Positions 1 through 5,687 of a stretch of DNA of 8,867 bases are shown here, one piece after another. Below the pieces are notes generated by a model. It worked only from the letters and a program-made list of their open reading frames with translations, ran no database searches and was not told where the DNA came from. Source of the stretch: Lachnospiraceae bacterium (GTDB lineage: Bacteria > Bacillota_A > Clostridia > Lachnospirales > Lachnospiraceae); the NCBI GenBank assembly GCA_017620345.1, contig JAFZQP010000162.1:1-8867 (forward strand), given 5' to 3'. Numbering within the stretch: the stretch's first letter is position 1; the number at the start of each line of letters is the position of its first letter. The translations under genes were made by a program, and so were the position numbers.

Positions 1-27
1 TGGTCCGCTTCAAAAAAGATAAGGTAA
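1..27 (+). other. Possible 3' end of an upstream gene (frame uncertain)
   Basis: Two forward frames end just before pilC. One ends in WSASKKIR with TAA at 25-27, the other in GPLQKR with TAA at 20-22. The third frame runs deep into pilC and is unlikely. In T4P operons a gene for a PilB or PilT ATPase often precedes pilC, so the real upstream gene may be one of these, but so few residues cannot show it. The tight spacing to the pilC ribosome site suggests co-transcription. Confidence 0.25.
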
Positions 28-31
28 GGAG
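26..31 (+). promoter_or_regulatory. Ribosome binding site of pilC
   Basis: AAGGAG lies 5 bases before the ATG at 37. It overlaps the possible stop codon of the upstream gene (25-27), which suggests translational coupling. Confidence 0.7.
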
Positions 32-36
32 AAAAA

Positions 37-1248
37 ATGCCGGGTTATGTTTACAGGGCCATGGGGCCGGACGGAAAAGAAAGAAAAGGAAATGTGACTG
101 CCACCAATCCCGAGCAGGCAGCGAGCAAGCTCAAGGCGGACGGTCTCATCGTCATGAAGATTGAGCCGGAGAGTGCGCTCAATAAGGATATCTCGTTTGG
201 CGCACCGCGTGTTAAGGCGAGAGACTATGCGGTGTTCTGCAGACAGTTCGTTGCGATATTAAAGGCCGGCGTATCGGTAATAAACGCTCTTCAGATGATG
301 AGTGAACAGACCGAGAATAAGGCGCTGAAACAGGCGACCATCGGGCTTGTTGATGACCTCGGAAAAGGTGAGACGCTGTCGACAGCAATGCGTAAACAAA
401 AGGTATTTCCTTCGATATTTGTAAACCTTGTGGCAGCAGGCGAAGCGACGGGTTCGCTTGAAACAGCATTTGAGAGGATGGCGCTTCAGTTTGAGAAAGA
501 AGCAAAGCTTAAGGCAATCATCAAAAAGGCAACGATTTACCCTATCATAGTCCTGTGTGTTGCCGTAGGTGTTATCGTGGCTATGATGACATTTGTAATA
601 CCGAACTTTATGTCAATGTTTGATGACATGGATGTCGATATGCCGGCGCTGACAAAGGCAGTCATTGCTATGTCGGATTTTTTCGTGGCATACTGGTGGC
701 TGATAGGAATCGCAGTCATCGCATTTATTGTAGCTATTAAGTTCTACGGGCAGACCATAAGCGGAAGAGTTTTTTTCAGTACACTTAAACTCAAGTTTCC
801 GGGAGTAGGTCAACTCCAGACGAAAACAAACTGTGCCACGTTTTCGAGAACGCTGTCCACACTTCTTCGCGCCGGTGTTCCGATGCTCGAGGCACTTGAG
901 ATAACCGGTAACTCGCTGGATACAAATATTCTGTTCCAACGAGCTGTATACCAGGCAAGAGATCAGGTCGGAAACGGTGTATCTCTTTCAAAGCCGATCA
1001 AAATGTGCGGACTGTTTCCGCCGATGGTAGTTCATATGATATCGATCGGTGAAGAGACCGGTGAACTTGAAGATATGCTTGAGAATATTGCAGAGTACTA
1101 TGAAGAAGAAGTTGCTGAAGCAACCGAACAGATGATGGCCGTCATGGAACCGTTGATAATAGTTGTTCTGGCACTCATAGTAGGTGTTATAATTATGGCA
1201 ATCCTTCAGCCGATGCTCACATTGTATGATTCAATCGGAAATCTGTGA
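37..1248 (+). CDS. pilC: Type IV pilus inner-membrane platform protein PilC
   Basis: PilC/GspF-family platform protein, 403 aa, the usual family length. It sits in the cytoplasmic membrane and couples the pilus ATPases to insertion and removal of pilin subunits. Two tandem T2SSF domains are visible, at about residues 65-190 and 265-390. Each carries the family motif: AAGEATGSLE at 133-142 and IGEETGELE at 337-345. Hydrophobic segments lie at about 165-190, 219-237 and 370-390, giving three membrane spans with a short tail. The N-terminal 60 residues (YVYRAMGPDGKERKG) match the small cytoplasmic domain typical of PilC. The ATG at 37 has a good AAGGAG site. The gene precedes pilA, a common clostridial order. 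It looks intact. Confidence 0.96.
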   Translation: MPGYVYRAMGPDGKERKGNVTATNPEQAASKLKADGLIVMKIEPESALNKDISFGAPRVKARDYAVFCRQFVAILKAGVSVINALQMMSEQTENKALKQATIGLVDDLGKGETLSTAMRKQKVFPSIFVNLVAAGEATGSLETAFERMALQFEKEAKLKAIIKKATIYPIIVLCVAVGVIVAMMTFVIPNFMSMFDDMDVDMPALTKAVIAMSDFFVAYWWLIGIAVIAFIVAIKFYGQTISGRVFFSTLKLKFPGVGQLQTKTNCATFSRTLSTLLRAGVPMLEALEITGNSLDTNILFQRAVYQARDQVGNGVSLSKPIKMCGLFPPMVVHMISIGEETGELEDMLENIAEYYEEEVAEATEQMMAVMEPLIIVVLALIVGVIIMAILQPMLTLYDSIGNL

Positions 1249-1276
1249 TAGAATGGACCGTTTTAGCCATACAGAT
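1241..1276 (+). other. Imperfect inverted repeat at the end of pilC
   Basis: ATCTGT (1241-1246) pairs with ACAGAT (1271-1276), and ATGG (1253-1256) inside it pairs with CCAT (1267-1270), with a six-base bulge on one side. No T-run follows, so it is not a standard terminator. It could be a weak RNA structure protecting or processing the end of the pilC message, or chance. Confidence 0.25.
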
Positions 1277-1294
1277 AGTCTTTATGAGTAGAGG

Positions 1295-1324
1295 GTGTCA
1301 CAAAAAGAGAATATGTGATAAAAT
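1295..1324 (+). promoter_or_regulatory. Candidate promoter for pilA
   Basis: GTGTCA (1295-1300; 4 of 6 matches to TTGACA) is separated by 18 bases from TAAAAT (1319-1324). The latter has the TG dinucleotide one base upstream (1316-1317) that marks an extended -10. This would give a leader of about 100 bases before pilA. Major pilins are normally made in far greater amounts than assembly proteins, so an internal promoter here makes sense. A second TATAAT at 1368-1373 lacks a good -35. Prediction by eye only. Confidence 0.4.
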
Positions 1325-1382
1325 ATAAAGGAGTTCATAAAACGGAGTTGTAATCCGATATATGATATATAATGCAGTGTGG

Positions 1383-1395
1383 AGCAGACGCTGCT
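1383..1395 (+). repeat. 13-bp palindrome in the pilA leader
   Basis: AGCAG-ACG-CTGCT is a perfect inverted repeat with 5-bp arms and a 3-base centre, 43 bases before the pilA start. It could be an operator half-site pair or a small leader hairpin. Arms this short are expected by chance in a window of this size, so the call rests on position only. Confidence 0.25.
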
Positions 1396-1426
1396 GATAT
1401 ATATATTTATCAATTCATATGAGAAA

Positions 1427-1431
1427 AGGAG
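1427..1431 (+). promoter_or_regulatory. Ribosome binding site deciding the pilA start
   Basis: AGGAG is 7 bases before ATG 1439 but only 1 base before ATG 1433, so 1439 is the better start. The leader from 1439 (MNKKMNNKG) also has a standard prepilin length and charge. Confidence 0.75.
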
Positions 1432-1438
1432 AATGAGT

Positions 1439-1846
1439 ATGAATAAGAAAATGAATAACAAAGGTTTCTCGCTTGTCGAGCTGATCATCGTTATTGCCAT
1501 CATGGCAATCCTTATCGGTGTTCTTGCTCCTATGCTCTACAAGTATGTTGAGAAGTCCAGAGAGTCAACAGACATTACAAATCTTGATACTTGTGTAAAC
1601 GTTGTACAGGCTTACTATGCTGATCAGGGAATCCCTTCAGGCGGTATTACAATAACAGGTGCACACGACTCGAATTTTGTTGCATCACCTAATGACGCAT
1701 TAACTGATGCGAATGCTGACAAGTCTGCGGTTAAGGGTGCATGGACGATAACGGCAACTATTGCTGCTGACGGCACGATTACTTATACAGACGACGGAAA
1801 CGGAAAGTATTACAAGGTAGACGGCAATAAGTTTGTACCGAAGTAA
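1439..1846 (+). CDS. pilA: Type IV major-type prepilin
   Basis: Prepilin of 135 aa, the building block of the pilus fibre. The class III signal is complete: leader MNKKMNNKG, cleavage between G9 and F10, then FSLVELIIVIAIMAILIGVL as the hydrophobic helix. The mature protein (126 aa) has Phe+1, Glu+5 (E14) and Pro+22 (P31), the hallmarks of type IVa-like pilins. The conserved N-terminal helix continues as YKYVEKSRES. The C-terminal part (about 60-135) is a small, Asp/Gly/Thr-rich domain ending in KYYKVDGNKFVPK. There is one cysteine (C52), so no intramolecular disulfide loop as in Neisseria or Pseudomonas pilins. It lies immediately before its peptidase gene. A candidate promoter of its own lies upstream. 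It could be an abundant minor pilin rather than the major subunit, but position and length favour the major role. An upstream GTG at 1379 would add 20 unneeded leader residues. Confidence 0.93.
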   Translation: MNKKMNNKGFSLVELIIVIAIMAILIGVLAPMLYKYVEKSRESTDITNLDTCVNVVQAYYADQGIPSGGITITGAHDSNFVASPNDALTDANADKSAVKGAWTITATIAADGTITYTDDGNGKYYKVDGNKFVPK

Positions 1847-1852
1847 AACGAA

Positions 1853-2608
1853 TTGACGGAGACTTGTTTTGTTTATCCATCGTGCTTCATCTTCGGGCTC
1901 CTGATTGGCAGTTTCCTGAATGTCTGCATCTATAGGATACCGAAGAAGGAAGACATTACCACTACACGTTCCCACTGCATGGCGTGTGGGAACGTGATAA
2001 AGTGGTATGATCTCATTCCTGTACTTAGCTTCCTACTGCTCAGGGGCAAATGCAGAAATTGCGGCGCAAAGCTATCGATACAGTATCCGATCATCGAATT
2101 GCTGAACGGGATACTTTACTGTGTGATCTTTGCGGTACAGGGATTGAATGTACAAAGCGTGCTGATGATGGGACTTACATCGGCACTCATAGTGATAACT
2201 GTTATAGACTGGCGGACATATGAGATTCCGTTCGGTCTTAATGTGTTTTTAGCATGTATTGGTTTGGCCAGCCTCATTTTTGATTATGAGAACTGGCTCG
2301 ATCATGTCATTGGAATGCTGTGCGTAAGCGGATTTCTGCTCATGCTTTATCTGGTCACAAAGGGCCGGGGGATAGGGGGAGGAGATATAAAGCTCATGGC
2401 AGCAGCCGGACTTTTTCTCGGATGGAAGAGATGTATCCTTGCGTTTGTTATAGGGTGCATACTTGGATCATTTATTCATCTTATCCGTATGAAAGTATCA
2501 AGTGAAGATCATGTTCTGGCCTTTGGACCATATCTTTCAGCGGGGATTTTCATTGCATGTCTTTGGGGAGACGCATTGGTTGATGCTTATCTCGGAATGC
2601 TTTCATAA
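1853..2608 (+). CDS. pilD: Prepilin peptidase / N-methyltransferase PilD
   Basis: Bifunctional membrane aspartic peptidase (GspO/PilD, A24 family), 251 aa. It cuts prepilins after the leader Gly and usually methylates the new N-terminus. The N-terminal signature FGLLIGSFLNVCIYRIP (14-30) is followed by two zinc-type pairs, C42-x2-C45 and C67-x2-C70, which mark the methylating subgroup. Catalytic aspartates are visible: D119 in VIDWRTYEIP and D178 in GIGGGDIKL. Hydrophobic segments fit about seven or eight spans. FGPYLSAG near 224 is the conserved C-terminal motif. The only canonical start codon between the pilA stop and the signature is TTG 1853, in the same frame as pilA and without a recognisable ribosome site, so initiation may depend on pilA translation. 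A strong hairpin covers the first CxxC (1965-1996). Confidence 0.95.
   Translation: MTETCFVYPSCFIFGLLIGSFLNVCIYRIPKKEDITTTRSHCMACGNVIKWYDLIPVLSFLLLRGKCRNCGAKLSIQYPIIELLNGILYCVIFAVQGLNVQSVLMMGLTSALIVITVIDWRTYEIPFGLNVFLACIGLASLIFDYENWLDHVIGMLCVSGFLLMLYLVTKGRGIGGGDIKLMAAAGLFLGWKRCILAFVIGCILGSFIHLIRMKVSSEDHVLAFGPYLSAGIFIACLWGDALVDAYLGMLS
1965..1996 (+). repeat. Perfect 11-bp inverted repeat inside pilD
   Basis: CACGTTCCCAC (1965-1975) and GTGGGAACGTG (1986-1996) are perfect reverse complements separated by 10 bases. CCACT (1959-1963) and AGTGG (2001-2005) add 5 more pairs outside an asymmetric internal loop. The loop covers the codons of the first CxxC motif. RNA from this stretch should fold strongly. 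Whether the fold has a role is unknown. Confidence 0.6.
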
Positions 2609-2634
2609 GACATGTATTTGTATCATAAGGGGTG

Positions 2635-2665
2635 TGCCGTATAGCATCACATATGCGGAACGGCA
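2635..2665 (+). other. Imperfect hairpin between pilD and pilMN
   Basis: TGCCGT (2635-2640) pairs with ACGGCA (2660-2665). Inside, GCAT (2644-2647) pairs with ATGC (2653-2656) around a 5-base loop, with a 3x3 internal loop between the stems. Three G-U pairs can extend the base. No T-run follows, so it is not a classical terminator. It sits 10 bases before the pilMN ribosome site, where a structure could affect RNA processing or translation. Confidence 0.4.
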
Positions 2666-2675
2666 TGTGAACAAT

Positions 2676-2680
2676 AGGAG
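2676..2680 (+). promoter_or_regulatory. Ribosome binding site of pilMN
   Basis: AGGAG, 8 bases before the ATG at 2689. It is single-stranded in the simplest fold, between the hairpin at 2635-2665 and the one at 2708-2731. Confidence 0.65.
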
Positions 2681-2688
2681 AGACTCAT

Positions 2689-4425
2689 ATGGCGGGTAAA
2701 GTTCTGTCGATCTCACTGGGGAGTGAGATCGTAAAGGTCTGTGAGGTAGCACTTGCGGGCAAAAGAAAAATACAGGTATTTAATGCAATAGACCTCTTAA
2801 TTCCTGAGGGCTTGTGTGAAGACGGCGTAATACTTGATCCGGAGGCACTTGCAAGTGCGATCAAACAGGGGCTTGCGGGGGAAGGTTTTACAGCCAAACG
2901 TATCGTTTTTACGATCACTTCAAAGCGTATAGCAAATAAAGAGGCTATTATTCCTTACTGCAAAGAGAACCGTATCAAAGACATTGTTCAGATCAACGCA
3001 TCTGAGTATTTCCCGATAAATAATTTAGAAGACTACACATTCAACTATTCAATATTAGAGGTCGTACAGACTGATAATATCAAGAATTACAGATTGTCGG
3101 TAACGGCAACGCCGAATGATCTTATAGAACAGTATTATGCTCTCGCCAAAGCTATGGGAATGAGCGTGGAGACGGTAGATTTCTCCGGTAACTCTATCCT
3201 TCAGCTCTTAAAACTCCAGACAGCCGGCGAGGGAGTGGATGCCGTATTACAGGTAGGCGGTGAGAATACCGTCGTAAACATTATGAATGGCTCGACGCTT
3301 GTTATGCAAAGAAGCGTTCCCTATGGTCGCCTTGCAATAGCTGACGGTGTTAAAGTCGCAAGAAACATTTCGGATGATGAGGCTGATATGGTACTCGTTA
3401 ATGAGGATCTTGAAGGGCTGACCATTCGATATCAGGATGTTGCAGATGCAGTAAAATCGATGCTGTCAAGCATCGGTCGTATACTTGAATTCTATCGGGC
3501 CAGGAACCCTGAGCATCCGATTGAACGTGTATTTATTATTGGTGACGTCACCTCCGTAAAAGGCCTCCCTGAGCTTGTTAACAAGGAGATGGATTATGAT
3601 GTCGAACTTGTCGAATCTCTTCGGGGTGTCGAGATCAAGAACAGACATATATTATCCGATGAGATAGTTTCAAACTATCTTGCCAACATCGGTGCAGTAA
3701 TCGATCCGATGGGACTTACCATCGGCGGGGAAGGGAAAAAACGGGGAGCAGACAAGGCAAAGACTGAGGGAATACCGTGGTGGATCCTCATATTTGCCGC
3801 TGTTATTTCCGCGGCCATGATTGGCGGAATCCTGTTCGTATACTTTACAAACAAAAATGAGAACGACATGCTCAGATCACAGATCAGTTCACTGGAAGAT
3901 GTATCTGCTATTCAACAAAGATTTGAGTTGATGCAGTCAGATGTGACAACGATGGAGAACTGGTATGACACCACAAAGGGTGCCAATGAATCGCTCGCTA
4001 AATTTGTGTCTGATCTCGAAGATGTTCAGCCCGGTGCTGTAGCAATAGAGAAGTTTACTTCGAAGGAAGGTGAGGTCACGATACGTGGTAAATCATTCGG
4101 TAAACCTCCCATTGCGGAATTTGTCAAGCAATTAAAGAAGCTGCCATATGTAGAGGAAGTCAGGACCGAATTCATAAACGAGGATATTGTTGATTATTCG
4201 GCTGAGGATAATTTTCAGATGACAGTCATACTTAAATATGACGATCCCAAGAAAGCATCCCTTGAAGAATCAACCGGTGATGGAGAGAGTGTGGAAGCGC
4301 CTGAAGAATCCTCAGAGGGACCTTCAGAGGAACCCGCGGAAGAGCCGGCCGGGGAAGTAACGGAAGAGGCACCGGATAATGATAGTGAAGTGATGGATAA
4401 TACGGCAGAGGGAGGTGTAGAGTAA
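2689..4425 (+). CDS. pilM: Fused PilM-PilN type IV pilus alignment protein
   Basis: A 578-aa fusion of two proteins that are separate in Gram-negatives. Residues about 1-345 form the PilM actin-like fold: VLSISLGSEIVKVCEV (5-20) at the phosphate-1 position, VLQVGGENTVVNIM (186-199) at phosphate-2, and VFIIGDVTSVKGLPEL (281-296) at the adenosine site. A single membrane span follows at about 363-386. Then come a short coiled-coil-like stretch (388-425) and a PilN ferredoxin-like region (445-518). The tail (523-578) is rich in Glu, Pro and Ser. PilM would be cytoplasmic and PilN outside the membrane, bridging ATPase/PilC and PilO. The acidic residues usual in the two phosphate motifs are replaced by S9 and Q188, which argues against nucleotide hydrolysis. 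The fusion makes the PilN INLLP-type docking peptide unnecessary, and none is seen. Clostridial clusters with a fused PilMN are known to me from memory. Confidence 0.92.
   Translation: MAGKVLSISLGSEIVKVCEVALAGKRKIQVFNAIDLLIPEGLCEDGVILDPEALASAIKQGLAGEGFTAKRIVFTITSKRIANKEAIIPYCKENRIKDIVQINASEYFPINNLEDYTFNYSILEVVQTDNIKNYRLSVTATPNDLIEQYYALAKAMGMSVETVDFSGNSILQLLKLQTAGEGVDAVLQVGGENTVVNIMNGSTLVMQRSVPYGRLAIADGVKVARNISDDEADMVLVNEDLEGLTIRYQDVADAVKSMLSSIGRILEFYRARNPEHPIERVFIIGDVTSVKGLPELVNKEMDYDVELVESLRGVEIKNRHILSDEIVSNYLANIGAVIDPMGLTIGGEGKKRGADKAKTEGIPWWILIFAAVISAAMIGGILFVYFTNKNENDMLRSQISSLEDVSAIQQRFELMQSDVTTMENWYDTTKGANESLAKFVSDLEDVQPGAVAIEKFTSKEGEVTIRGKSFGKPPIAEFVKQLKKLPYVEEVRTEFINEDIVDYSAEDNFQMTVILKYDDPKKASLEESTGDGESVEAPEESSEGPSEEPAEEPAGEVTEEAPDNDSEVMDNTAEGGVE
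2708..2731 (+). repeat. Perfect 10-bp hairpin in codons 7-15 of pilMN
   Basis: CGATCTCACT (2708-2717) and AGTGAGATCG (2722-2731) are exact reverse complements around a GGGG loop. The stem begins 19 bases after the A of the start codon, at the edge of the initiating ribosome's footprint, and encodes the PilM phosphate-1 segment ISLGSEIV. It could slow early elongation or initiation. Confidence 0.6.
2834..2864 (+). repeat. Composite inverted repeat inside pilMN
   Basis: A 14-bp perfect palindrome, GCACTTGCAAGTGC (2845-2858), is flanked by TTGATC (2834-2839) and GATCAA (2859-2864), which also pair, leaving a 5-base bulge on the left arm. About 11 base pairs can form in RNA with a 4-base loop. 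Confidence 0.5.
3656..3692 (+). repeat. Nested inverted repeat near the end of the PilM domain
   Basis: AGATAGTTT (3662-3670) and AAACTATCT (3672-3680) are perfect 9-base arms around one base. CCGAT (3656-3660) and ATCGG (3688-3692) form an outer pair. In RNA the innermost bases would open to make a loop, leaving about 7-8 inner pairs plus 5 outer ones. It encodes part of DEIVSNYLANIG, so it may be incidental. Confidence 0.4.
4411..4417 (+). promoter_or_regulatory. Ribosome binding site of pilO inside pilMN
   Basis: GGAGGTG, the strongest site in the window, is 7 bases before ATG 4425. The pilMN stop TAA (4423-4425) and the pilO ATG share one base (TAATG), so the two are translationally coupled. 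Confidence 0.8.
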
Positions 4426-5687
4426 TGAGTGACAGAGATAAAAAATTACTTGTATACCTTGGAGCACTTATCATTCTGGCTGCATCATATTTTCTTGTCG
4501 GAAGACCATTCCTGGACAAGATCGATCGGCTTTCAGACGAGAAGATGCAACTTACACAGGAACTTGATGAGAAGCGCAGAGCTTTTGAAAATAAAGAGGT
4601 TTATGAAAGGGGAATCGAGGAAGGAGCTACTAAAATTCATGCTATCATGGATCAGTTTCCCGAGGATAATACTGACGAGAAGTCGATCATGTTTGTATCG
4701 CATGCCGAAGCCGATATCCCCATCTGGTTCAATCAGGTTAAGTTTGCAGAAGAAACCAAGATGATGATCAACGGTCAGGAGATAGAGGATAACGAGAGTA
4801 TGTCAGATGCAGAAGCTTCTGCCGAACAGGAAGCGGTAGCTGCGGCAGAGGGCGAGAATACGGATGCATCGGCATCAGAAGTTCCCAATGTCAAGTCCGT
4901 CAGTGAGAATTCTGGTATATCCGAGTTAATGTACAGGGATACAGAGATCGGTCTTTCGTTTGAGGCCCAATATGACGGTTTTAAGAATCTGCTTGCATAT
5001 ATAAGGGATTATGAGGATCGTATGGTCATCAAAGATATAGATGTATCATACAACGACGAAGGCGGAATAGTGAGCGGAAATCTTGTTTTGTCTCAGTATG
5101 CGATACTCGGTCCCGGCCGTGAGCTTCCGGAGGTCGAGACGGATGTTGATAATCTTGGTACAGAGAATATTTTCCAGAACCGTGACTATGGCGGATCAAT
5201 AATCGATCTTCTGGCTGATATAGCGTCGGATTTCCTGAACAGGCTTATGGGTGGTCTGTCTGAGGAAGCGCTTGATGAATTCGGAACGGACTATTTTGTA
5301 AAGGTCAATGCGGTCACTGATAATACGAGCGGTAAGACGATAGGACGTGCTGATGATCTTACGGAATCGACCTATATCACGAGTTCTTCTAACAAGAAAG
5401 AGGACGTAACATTTAAGGTGACCGGAAGCGGTGGAAGTTATTCGGTCAATTATAAGGTGGGAAAGAACGAATACACAGATACGATTGATAAGGCGTCCGA
5501 TTCCAAGCTCTATCTGCGCATTGTATCATCCGCAAGGATGGGGGGTGACGATGAGTCTGCTGTAGTGCTTCATGTAGTCAATGAATCGGATATTCCGGTA
5601 GTTGTGAACATTGAGGGTGATGACACGTCGAATCCGAGAGTAGACATCCGTGAAAAAGTTGGTAATGTTTCGGTAAACGGACAATGA
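4425..5687 (+). CDS. pilO: PilO-like type IV pilus alignment protein with extended C-terminus
   Basis: Bitopic membrane protein, 420 aa, about twice a typical PilO (roughly 200 aa). It starts with a short basic cytoplasmic tail (MSDRDKK), one membrane span at about 8-26, then a charged coiled-coil-like stretch (28-65), the standard PilO arrangement. The next part (75-230) contains the PilO ferredoxin-like core, with FEAQYDGFKNLLAYIRDYEDRMVIKDIDV (179-207) as the clearest piece. It is interrupted by an Ala/Glu/Ser-rich insert (about 118-162) that looks disordered. Residues about 235-420 are an unassigned region, predicted to be beta-rich from alternating patterns, with no cysteine and no second membrane span. 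PilO pairs with PilN in the alignment complex. The identification rests on topology and on its place right after pilMN, more than on a sharp motif. Confidence 0.85.
   Translation: MSDRDKKLLVYLGALIILAASYFLVGRPFLDKIDRLSDEKMQLTQELDEKRRAFENKEVYERGIEEGATKIHAIMDQFPEDNTDEKSIMFVSHAEADIPIWFNQVKFAEETKMMINGQEIEDNESMSDAEASAEQEAVAAAEGENTDASASEVPNVKSVSENSGISELMYRDTEIGLSFEAQYDGFKNLLAYIRDYEDRMVIKDIDVSYNDEGGIVSGNLVLSQYAILGPGRELPEVETDVDNLGTENIFQNRDYGGSIIDLLADIASDFLNRLMGGLSEEALDEFGTDYFVKVNAVTDNTSGKTIGRADDLTESTYITSSSNKKEDVTFKVTGSGGSYSVNYKVGKNEYTDTIDKASDSKLYLRIVSSARMGGDDESAVVLHVVNESDIPVVVNIEGDDTSNPRVDIREKVGNVSVNGQ

Noticed and set aside
375..386. 12-bp palindrome GCTGTCGACAGC in pilC
   Set aside because: About two perfect 12-bp palindromes are expected by chance in a sequence this long, and it lies in conserved coding sequence.
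1362..1397. Tiny 11-codon open frame in the pilA leader
   Set aside because: It has no properly spaced ribosome site and no recognisable peptide.
1379..1438. GTG start at 1379 for pilA
   Set aside because: It would add 20 residues before a leader that is already complete, and the AGGAG at 1427-1431 lies downstream of it.
1249..1438. c-di-GMP riboswitch ahead of pilA, as known for some clostridial pilins
   Set aside because: I looked for the conserved GEMM-I core blocks and the class II pattern and saw neither. The gap is also short for a full aptamer plus expression platform.
1282..1503. Minus-strand open frame with a hydrophobic leucine/isoleucine-rich product
   Set aside because: It overlaps the pilA start and its AT-rich leader. 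The hydrophobicity is the mirror of AT-rich DNA, and no ribosome site was seen.
4429..4764. Alternative-frame + strand reading inside pilO
   Set aside because: It lies wholly within pilO, whose membrane span and coiled coil are clear. The alternative product has no coherent composition.
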